A stretch of 64,000 nucleotides of DNA, from positions 451,501 through 515,500 of the forward strand of contig VFSE01000281.1 of the NCBI GenBank assembly GCA_010157825.1, given 5' to 3'. This DNA is from Vickermania ingenoplastis. Its lineage: Eukaryota > Euglenozoa > Kinetoplastea > Trypanosomatida > Trypanosomatidae. The notes below the pieces were generated by a model. That model saw only the letters and a list, made by a program, of their open reading frames with translations, searched no databases and was not told the origin of the DNA. A program made the position numbers and the translations under genes. This document shows positions 57,357 to 64,000 of the stretch, piece after piece; positions within the stretch are counted from its first letter, which is position 1, and each line of letters opens with the position of its first letter.

Positions 57357-60300
57357 CTACGCGGGGCTGACCTCGGCCACCCACGAGTCCCAGCAGCCCA
57401 CTGCGGCGCTGCCGCCGACACGAAAGCCGCTCTCGAGCGCCAACCACCGCTCCACAGCGGCCCGATGGCGCTGCAGCTGCCGCATCACAGAGCCGTGCGG
57501 AGGCCCGGCCTCCCCGGCTGCCCGCGCGGCGTCCCAGTCCGTCCCGCGCCACCAGAAGAGCGGGTCGGGCCGCGCGGCCTCGCCAAGAGCTGCCATCACC
57601 GCCTCGAGGCGCATCGCGCTGTTGGCTGCTGCCGTCGACCCGCTCCGCCAGCGCCAGCACACCCGCCCTTCGCGTCCAGTGTCGAGCACACAGGGCAGCC
57701 GCACGCAGCGCACGGGTTCGCCGTCTGACGCTACGAGAAACCGGGAGGAGAGCGAGCTGGTGGCCAGCAGCACCGGCGGCGCCTCGTGGCGGCGGAATAC
57801 GATCATATCACCGCGCTGCAGCGGCATGCCCAGGGGCACCGCCACGTCCAGCACGCCACTGGCCACCCCGCACCGCTCTAGAGTGCGCCAGAGGTCGACA
57901 TGAGGCGGTAGGCGCACGAACACACCGGCGCCGGACGGTAGTGCCCCGGGCGGGTGCTGGCGCCAGGTGCCCGGTGCGTGCGGGTCGCACGGCGGCAGGT
58001 CGGCTGGGGTCATGATTTTCACGTACGTTGGTTCCGGCGCTGTGGGGTGGAGCGGGCGGACGACAGAATGCCGGGCCCAGTGCCAGCACCACGACGGCGC
58101 GTCCGAGGCGGGGTGCAGCTTCGGCCGTGTGGGCAGCACGGGCGGGACGGGGGCAGGCGGGGGCTTCCCTTTCTCTCGGCTGCCCCGCGGCGAGGTGGGC
58201 GGCGGGGCACTGGTGGCGAAGAGGTGTGAACACCGCATGCGAACCACGTCGTTAAGGAGCTGCCTCGAGTCGGCCATGGACCACGGCGGGTCGGGCTGGT
58301 TGGCTTCGCTGTGGCGCTCGGTGTCGACGTCGCACCAGCCGCTGTCCTCGCTGCAGCGCGACCAGCCCGAGTCTTGATGCGGCAGCTGCGGGCCGCGGGC
58401 GGAGACCGAGGCGGGCGGCCCCAGCGTCGGCGCGGGGCAGGTCTCGTACTCCCACACGAGCCGACGGACCTCCACCGCTCGCTGCAGCCAGGCGATGCGC
58501 TGCGGATGGCCAGCGCTGCGGCACATGGCCAAGTGGGCGAGGCTGCCGCCCCCTTCCGCCTCCGCCGGCTCGAGCTTCCCACGGGCATCGTAGAGAATGT
58601 AGAGGGCCATGAGCCACGCCACGGGCTGGAAGGGCGCCAGCTCCAGTACGGTCAAACACGCCCGCAGCAGTATGTCGCGGCCGGTGGCGCCAAGGACGCG
58701 GGGCCAACACCGCCAGCAGTGGCGCCGGAAGAATCGCGTGACGACATCGATGAGGTCCGCCGCCAGCTGGATCGGCGGGGCGGCGCTCGACCCTCCAGAC
58801 CCCAGGCCACCACCACCACCAGGGTCCAGCATCTTGAGCAGCACACCGGGCAGCTGCTGCAGCGGGGGCTCTTCGGCGTCTAGAGCGGCTTGGAGGCGGT
58901 CCCGCCGCAGCCCCGTGGCCCAGCACAAGAGGGAGTGAACCTCCTCGAGATTGTGCTCCTCCTCCGAGCTGCTGCTAGACGGCGGGCCGGTGGACGAGGA
59001 AGCGCCGCGGCGGCTGAGAGCGGCGTAGAGCTGTCGAATTCGCGCCGGGCTCACCAGCTCGACGGTGGCGAGGCCGCTGACGAGCAACAGGCGCAGGAGC
59101 GGTGGGTGGCCGAGCCGGATGGCGCGGGTCGCGGTGATGTCGCTGGTGCCGCGCTGCAGCGTGAAGCTGTCGCCCGGCAGTTCCGGGAAGAAGGGCGGCG
59201 AGGGATGCCGTAGGTGCCGCGACGGTGGCTCACCCAGGGTGAGGCGCAGCCCCCAGCGCGTGGGTCCGGCGAGGTCCTCGACGCACTGCGCCAGGAGCCG
59301 CAGCGGCGCCAGCGCCACTCCTGAGGGGGACGCGGCAGCGAGGCAGGCGAGCCACGTCACGACCGTGGGGCGCCGCGCCTCTGCGTCGGTGCTGTCTCGC
59401 GTGTCTGGCAGGGTCTGGCTGACGCTATCGGCCTCCTCATCGCCCCCCCTGCCGGAGAGGGGGCGAGTGAGGGCCCAGTACGCCCAGAACCAGGCGCCCA
59501 GGGGCAGCGGCGTCAGCACGCAACCGCCGCCACCGCCACCGTCCTCCGGCGTGGTGCAGCAGTAGTACGCGAAAAGGTCGCGGAGACAGCCGAGAGAGCG
59601 AAAGAGGGCCCGCTCCTCCTCCTCCTCCTCGTCGCTGCTGCTGCTGCTGCTGCTGCTCCAGTGTTCTCTGCTGTCCAGCGTCGACCACAGCGGCGTGGTG
59701 TGCGCCTGCGCGCCCCGCCGGCTGCGGGCGTACAGGAGAGTCACCTGCTGCCAGAGGAAGGCAGTGAAAACGGCTGCGCGGCCTCCCCGGCCCGCGACAG
59801 CCGGACAGAGAGAGACGTACGCCGCCCAGCGGGCCGGCGACCCGGCGACCCGGCCCCACAGCACGGCGTGCGGCCCCTGCCACAGCTCAGCGTCCACGGC
59901 GCAGCACGGCGCTGCCGGCCACGGGGCGCGGCCCCACAGCGCCGGGTGGGCGCGAGAGAAGATCCAGACGCGCGCGATGCGGCTCGCAACGGCCGAGTGG
60001 CCGCCGAGCACTGCGGCGTGAACGGCCCGGGCCAGGTGCGCCAAGAGCCCTGAGCGGTCCTCCGTGTGGAGGCCCTCTTCGTTTGCTGCTTCGTTGCTCT
60101 GGCGCAGTTCCAGCAGGCCCAGTATCGCCTCCGCAACGAGGAGGTCGCCTTTGGCGGCGGCGTAGCACAGGCCGCAGCCGCACGGCCCGCGACCAGCAGC
60201 GTCGCCGGGATTCGCGGCCTGTGGGCGCTGGCACGCCGCCACCAGACTCCCCAGCGCCTGCCTCCACTTGGGGTCGTCCGCCGTAAGGGAAGGACACTGC

Positions 60301-60845
60301 AGGTGCGCCTCGTGCGGCTCCCACGCTGCCCGCAGCTGCCGTGCCCCAGGCAGGTCTTCGGCAACCGGCCCCCCCTCGGGCTGCGTGGCGGCCGCTTCCG
60401 CAAACTCGAGGCCCCAAAGCACCGCAAAGTGGTCGCAGAAGTCGGCGTCCGTCTCGGGCCAGCGCCGATGCAGGAGCGCACGCAGCGGTGGCGGGCAGCA
60501 GCTCGGATCAGGGCCTGAACAAGAGCTGCAACTGGAACTAGAATGCTTGTTGTGGCTCCGGCGCTGCCACGCCGTGTAGGCCGCGTCGACGGCGAGCTGG
60601 CAGAGGAGGCGGTCGGCTGCACGGCGCGGTGTGGCGGTCAAATTCTCCTCTCTTGCGAGGCCGTCGAGCCACTCCGTTGCGTGCCTGTAAGCTGGCCCTG
60701 GCAGGCCGTCTGCCCTCGGTACCTGGCGCGGGGACGGGAGAGGCGTCGCGTCGTGCGACATGCGGCAGTCCACAAGCACAACGAACAGCGCATCCGCCGC
60801 TCCGTCGGTCTTCAGCAGCAGCCGCACGGCTGCGCGGATCGGCAT
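57357..60845 (-). CDS. Large hypothetical protein, 1162 residues
   Basis: I do not recognise a family. The ATG at 60845 opens MPIRAAVRLLLKTDG. The protein is Ala/Leu/Arg-rich and helical over much of its length, with a Ser/acidic block (SSSSSSSDEEEEEERALF, near residue 400), a Gly/Ser-rich block near 690 and Pro-rich stretches around 930. Regions such as CYAAAKGDLLVAEAILGLLE and HAAVLGGHSAVASRIARVW have the look of degenerate ankyrin-like repeats, but are not convincing. The C-terminal ~100 residues contain VVLATS-like hydrophobic and Trp-rich segments. No membrane anchor. Whole and in frame. Confidence 0.7.
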   Translation of the reverse strand: MPIRAAVRLLLKTDGAADALFVVLVDCRMSHDATPLPSPRQVPRADGLPGPAYRHATEWLDGLAREENLTATPRRAADRLLCQLAVDAAYTAWQRRSHNKHSSSSCSSCSGPDPSCCPPPLRALLHRRWPETDADFCDHFAVLWGLEFAEAAATQPEGGPVAEDLPGARQLRAAWEPHEAHLQCPSLTADDPKWRQALGSLVAACQRPQAANPGDAAGRGPCGCGLCYAAAKGDLLVAEAILGLLELRQSNEAANEEGLHTEDRSGLLAHLARAVHAAVLGGHSAVASRIARVWIFSRAHPALWGRAPWPAAPCCAVDAELWQGPHAVLWGRVAGSPARWAAYVSLCPAVAGRGGRAAVFTAFLWQQVTLLYARSRRGAQAHTTPLWSTLDSREHWSSSSSSSSDEEEEEERALFRSLGCLRDLFAYYCCTTPEDGGGGGGCVLTPLPLGAWFWAYWALTRPLSGRGGDEEADSVSQTLPDTRDSTDAEARRPTVVTWLACLAAASPSGVALAPLRLLAQCVEDLAGPTRWGLRLTLGEPPSRHLRHPSPPFFPELPGDSFTLQRGTSDITATRAIRLGHPPLLRLLLVSGLATVELVSPARIRQLYAALSRRGASSSTGPPSSSSSEEEHNLEEVHSLLCWATGLRRDRLQAALDAEEPPLQQLPGVLLKMLDPGGGGGLGSGGSSAAPPIQLAADLIDVVTRFFRRHCWRCWPRVLGATGRDILLRACLTVLELAPFQPVAWLMALYILYDARGKLEPAEAEGGGSLAHLAMCRSAGHPQRIAWLQRAVEVRRLVWEYETCPAPTLGPPASVSARGPQLPHQDSGWSRCSEDSGWCDVDTERHSEANQPDPPWSMADSRQLLNDVVRMRCSHLFATSAPPPTSPRGSREKGKPPPAPVPPVLPTRPKLHPASDAPSWCWHWARHSVVRPLHPTAPEPTYVKIMTPADLPPCDPHAPGTWRQHPPGALPSGAGVFVRLPPHVDLWRTLERCGVASGVLDVAVPLGMPLQRGDMIVFRRHEAPPVLLATSSLSSRFLVASDGEPVRCVRLPCVLDTGREGRVCWRWRSGSTAAANSAMRLEAVMAALGEAARPDPLFWWRGTDWDAARAAGEAGPPHGSVMRQLQRHRAAVERWLALESGFRVGGSAAVGCWDSWVAEVSPA

Positions 60846-61363
60846 AGATAAAAACTAGTGCTGGGCCGCTGCCCAGCTCACAGCACGAGACGGATATCCG
60901 GGAAGCGGAACAGGTGGCGATGATGATGTGGTTCCCCGCATTCGCCCTCTTGCAGTGATACAGTGCTTGTTTGCGTTGGCCCTATCCAGGAACAAGGCAG
61001 TGAATTATACGGATAGCTCTCTATCTCTATATAAATCTAGTTTGTGTACAGCTTGTATCAGTATAGATGATGTGTGTGATTCCGTTGCACCACTATGGTA
61101 GCGAAATTGTATTCTATATATGGGATGTGTTAAATTTATGTGAGCTGTGTAAGCAACAGAGAGCGAGAGAGAGAGAGAGAGAGAGAGGTAATTTTGAGTG
61201 CACACCCGAACCATAAGGAAAGATACCGGCGAACGGCGGCCGAAAGCATTTCTTCCTTGACAAGCAAGTTGCGACACGTCAACGCTTCATCTCTAATAGA
61301 GTATCATCTACTGTCACTCCCGCAATCGCCATTCTAGTCTCTCTCCCCGCTGCACCGCTGCCG
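60846..61363. other. Intergenic region
   Basis: AT-rich middle with a (GA)n run at 61161-61187. No gene. Confidence 0.65.
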
Positions 61364-62317
61364 CTAACAGGCAGAGGGGCTACTCGGGACATCCGAATGA
61401 ACCTTGGAGTAGCGGTGGGAACCGCCGCGGTGCAGAAGGCCGGCGCCGGCGCCGGCTGCTGTCGCGGTCGGGATCGGGACTAGCCGCGGCGTTGTGGGCG
61501 AGTGGACGGGCGACGCTCCGCTGCCCTCCTCCACCATCTCCACCATCTCTCCTTCTCGCTGCGGCTGCGGCTGGCGGCGGTCGCCAGCGAGGCGCTGGAC
61601 CAGGGCCGGAGGGAGGGCGTATACCGCCTTCACGACCTCCCGGCAGACGGGGCACTCCTTGAGGCGTTGACAGCAGTACTGGCACACAGCCACGTGGCCG
61701 CACGGGCCAACGCCAACGTCCACCTGCCGCACGTAGCAAATGACGCAGAGGGTGTCCTCGCTCCCTTCCGCACGGGCCTCGGGGTCCTGCTCGTGCTGCT
61801 CGAACTCCTGCAGCTGCCGATGGAAGGTCTTGGAGGCCTCGCGTTCCTCGCGGCGCCGCTGGCGGATGATGCGGATCAGAGCGTGTCTCTCGAATACATA
61901 CGCGCTATACTTACCCATGGCGGAGGAGACCATGGTGCCGAAGAAAAGAAGAATGAAGAGGATGGTCATCGACACGCCGACCGACACACGGGAGAACTCA
62001 AAGCCGAGAACCTTCTCTTCCGTGCACGTGTCGGAGCACATCGTGTCGTTTATGACGATATCCACCGGATTCTGGGCGGCGCTGGCCGGCAGCGGGCAGC
62101 AGCGCACCGCCGATGCCCGCGAGCAGCAGATAGGCTTGTTACTTGGGCATCTCACGCTCTGTGCGATGTTCGCGGCGCAGAGCGATCCCCATTTCCTGCG
62201 GTCCCACTTGGCGTTTGTACTCGCCTGCACCTCCGTTTGTGCCGTTGCGATGCCGGTGCTCGTGGTCAGCAGGAGCACCAGGAGAGCCCCCAACAAGAGG
62301 TGATGCAGTCGTCGCAT
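61364..62317 (-). CDS. Membrane RING-finger protein with Cys-rich lumenal domain
   Basis: This is a predicted membrane-bound ubiquitin ligase of 317 residues. A signal peptide (about 1-26, LLLGALLVLLLTTSTG) is followed by a Cys-rich extracytoplasmic part with CAANIAQSVRC, CPSNKPICCSRASAVRCC and CSDTC. One membrane segment lies near 111-136 (VGVSMTILFILLFFGTMV). The cytosolic part has a charged helix (RRREEREASKTFHRQL) and then a C3HC4 RING (CVICYVRQVDVGVGPCGHVAVCQYCCQRLKECPVC, given here in parts: CVIC, PCGHVAVCQYCC, CPVC). The tail is disordered. The RING resembles that of MULAN/XIAP-type proteins. Whole and in frame. Confidence 0.75.
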   Translation of the reverse strand: MRRLHHLLLGALLVLLLTTSTGIATAQTEVQASTNAKWDRRKWGSLCAANIAQSVRCPSNKPICCSRASAVRCCPLPASAAQNPVDIVINDTMCSDTCTEEKVLGFEFSRVSVGVSMTILFILLFFGTMVSSAMGKYSAYVFERHALIRIIRQRRREEREASKTFHRQLQEFEQHEQDPEARAEGSEDTLCVICYVRQVDVGVGPCGHVAVCQYCCQRLKECPVCREVVKAVYALPPALVQRLAGDRRQPQPQREGEMVEMVEEGSGASPVHSPTTPRLVPIPTATAAGAGAGLLHRGGSHRYSKVHSDVPSSPSAC

Positions 62318-62990
62318 CGGCTGGTGAGTCCACTAGGGTTCACTGCACTGATGACGACGAAAGATGGTCCGGTAGCCGAATGCTACACAATAACTATATA
62401 TAACTACAGACACCAAGATCCGCGTTGAGATGTGGTACTTCCTTTATTTTCTGTTGTCTTGTTATTTGACGAGGGAGGATGAGGGAGTGAGAGGCCTCGA
62501 TACTGGACCCGCAACAGACCAGTCGGGGAAACAGAGAACCTCCGTGCCAGCGGAGGTGACTTTTCGCAGCTTTATGTTTATAATGTTAACGAACTCGGCG
62601 GTCCCTCCACAGGAGCGTTGGGATGTTCCTACGGATGCGATGGGCTCTTTCCTTCTGTTCTGCTTATGTTTACGATTGAACCGTCGTAGGGAGAACCTCA
62701 CCGCCCTAGGTGGTGTCCTAGAGGGGACAGTGCGAAGGGAGAGAGAAAAAGAAAAGAAAGAGATAAAAGAAAGGGAGGTGCAAGCGAATCAGCGACAGGC
62801 AAACGGTTCGGGGTACCAGTTCGAATCCCGTAGCCGCCAGTGCTCCGCTGGGCAGACCACACTCTTCTCCCCCCTGCTCTACTCTTCGTTGCAGCAACCT
62901 TGACATTTGAAAAAAAATAATGAAATCTGAAGTTATGAGGAATCTGGGGGTGAGGGGGAGGAAGCACGGAGTAGGCGGGATGGGCATGGG
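62318..62990. other. Intergenic region
   Basis: An A/G-rich run at 62732-62778 (minus-strand pyrimidine) is a candidate splice signal. A B-box-like agttcgaatcc lies at 62819-62829 without a tRNA around it. No gene. Confidence 0.55.
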
Positions 62991-64000
62991 TTAGGCGTAC
63001 ATGGACATCATGGAACGTCTCGCCTGCTCCGCCCGCACCTCCTGTGCCACCTCGTCGCTCACCATCTTCATGGACACGACGCGGGCATCCGCCGGCATAA
63101 GAGCCGCCTTGCAGCACACTCGGAACGCGGTGCGCTCGATCTGCTTGGCGGACAAGGGAGACTCGCTGAGGGCCTCCACGTCGATGTCCTTCGCGAGCGG
63201 CACACCCGTTGGAAAGGCGCGGTTCCAGAGCTCGGCCCGCTCCTTGCGGCGGGGGAGACTGAAGGAGATGGTGAGAGCCAAAGGAATGGCGTGGGTGTGG
63301 CGCGTGAAGTCGACCGAAAACCTCGGGTCAGTGGTAGCGATCAGAATTACTGGCTTGCTGTGTCGCAGGGCGTGGTAGACAATGATGCTCATGACAGACT
63401 CCTCAACGCCGTGCTGGAAAAAGTATTGCGATTCTTCAATGACCACCATTGAACCGAGCTTCTGTGCCTCCTCGAACACGTTAGCGATATGGCCAGAACT
63501 CGTCGCGTCGCAGCACAGCAGCGATGGCGCGTTGCAGACACGAATGGTGAGCCCGCACTCGTACGCAATGCCCTCCGCCGCCAGCGACTTGCCTGTGCCA
63601 CTAGGGCCATGAAAGAGGTAGATCAACCCCTGATCCGGTGCGTTCTCCTCGTTGAAGCCCCACAGAGAGAACAGCGTCGAGCGGGACTTGGCCAACTTGG
63701 CGACGTTCTCAATGGTGGATTTGGTTTCGTGTTCCATCACGAGCTCTTCCAGGCGGCGCCGCGGCGTGACGTAGTGTGCCTTGTTAGCCACGTCGGCGGT
63801 GGCCATGAAGAAGCCGCGTAGCTGCTGCTTCGCACCGATATCGAAGTCTTCCATGCGAAGCGTGGGCTGGGCGCTCTTCTCGCGTGCGACGGCGCTACTT
63901 ATCGCCGCAAGAACGGCGTTGCGAATCAGCCCGCCCGTCAGCTCGTAGTTGAGCGCCAGGCGCTCCAGCGACACGTCTTCAGCGAGGCAAAGGCCAGTTG
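62991..64000 (-). CDS. AAA+ ATPase, C-terminal part (cut by right window edge)
   Basis: The reading frame stays open to the window end, so the gene begins beyond it. The visible start (SLERLALNYELTGGLIRNAV) looks like the helical lid of a first AAA module. A second AAA module follows: Walker A FHGPSGTGKS, a Walker B-like SMVVIEES (Glu where Asp is usual), sensor-1-like ILIATTDPRF and a terminal lid to about the end (LSAKQIERTAFRVCC). The last ~25 residues include VAQEVRAEQARRSM. It is thus probably a tandem AAA+ protein of unknown role, expected to remodel other proteins by ATP hydrolysis. The Walker B change may reduce hydrolysis. Confidence 0.75.
   Translation of the reverse strand, partial: TGLCLAEDVSLERLALNYELTGGLIRNAVLAAISSAVAREKSAQPTLRMEDFDIGAKQQLRGFFMATADVANKAHYVTPRRRLEELVMEHETKSTIENVAKLAKSRSTLFSLWGFNEENAPDQGLIYLFHGPSGTGKSLAAEGIAYECGLTIRVCNAPSLLCCDATSSGHIANVFEEAQKLGSMVVIEESQYFFQHGVEESVMSIIVYHALRHSKPVILIATTDPRFSVDFTRHTHAIPLALTISFSLPRRKERAELWNRAFPTGVPLAKDIDVEALSESPLSAKQIERTAFRVCCKAALMPADARVVSMKMVSDEVAQEVRAEQARRSMMSMYA

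Noticed and set aside
57357-60845. Ankyrin-repeat assignment for the 1162-residue protein
   Set aside because: Only two short stretches resemble the repeat; the consensus is not kept.
62819-62829. B-box-like agttcgaatcc as a sign of a tRNA gene
   Set aside because: No acceptor, D or anticodon arm can be built around it.
1-64000. CRISPR arrays, bacterial operons or riboswitches
   Set aside because: Gene structure, tRNAs and families are eukaryotic; no regularly spaced repeat-spacer array exists.

Overview
This window comes from the nuclear genome of a trypanosomatid (Kinetoplastea). Every recognisable host protein gene lies on the minus strand in one long head-to-tail series. No introns are visible. 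Coding sequence is GC-rich and separated by short spacers with pyrimidine tracts and AG acceptors, as expected for polycistronic transcription with spliced-leader trans-splicing. Kinetoplastid-specific content supports this: an MRP2 (gBP25) guide-RNA binding protein, a CRE/SLACS-like LINE and a tRNA cluster inside the gene array. I cannot name the genus.

Layout. 1-5934: tandem array of translation elongation factor 1B-gamma genes (three full-length copies and one cut by the left edge, period about 1.7 kb). 6496-8343: low-complexity hypothetical protein. 9034-19472: a giant VPS13-like bridge lipid-transfer protein, read in three frames because of two homopolymer-length breaks, and lacking the usual first part of its chorein domain. 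19.5-32.2 kb: AT-rich, repeat-rich valley with few host genes. It holds a plus-strand, degenerate CRE/SLACS-like LINE with three copies of a young poly(A)-tailed SINE-like repeat in or beside it, four tRNA genes (His, Val, Arg, Glu), one membrane-anchored hypothetical protein, fossils of a probable DIRS/VIPER-TATE-like element, duplicated repeats and strong inverted repeats. 32.2-64 kb: dense housekeeping array on the minus strand: CCCH zinc-finger protein, UEV-RING protein, CDC50 flippase subunit, large hypothetical, PDAT/LCAT-like acyltransferase, VAP-like MSP protein, RNA polymerase III subunit RPC8, eIF2-gamma, hypotheticals, MRP2, a Tim17-family protein, an IFT25-like protein, a tail-anchored hypothetical, SKP1, two more hypotheticals, a membrane RING protein and the end of a double AAA+ ATPase.

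Working together. Order within a trypanosomatid transcription unit is not normally functional. Even so, four membrane-lipid proteins (VPS13, VAP, CDC50, PDAT) and three translation or transcription factors (eEF1B-gamma, eIF2-gamma, RPC8) are here. The tRNA cluster and AT-rich valley look like a head-to-tail boundary between two minus-strand transcription units: the one from the right would end near 26 kb and a new one would start upstream of VPS13.

Caveat: several genes (three eEF1B-gamma copies, VPS13, the LINE reverse transcriptase) are broken only by single-base length changes in short homopolymers. Some of these breaks are probably sequencing or assembly errors rather than biology.
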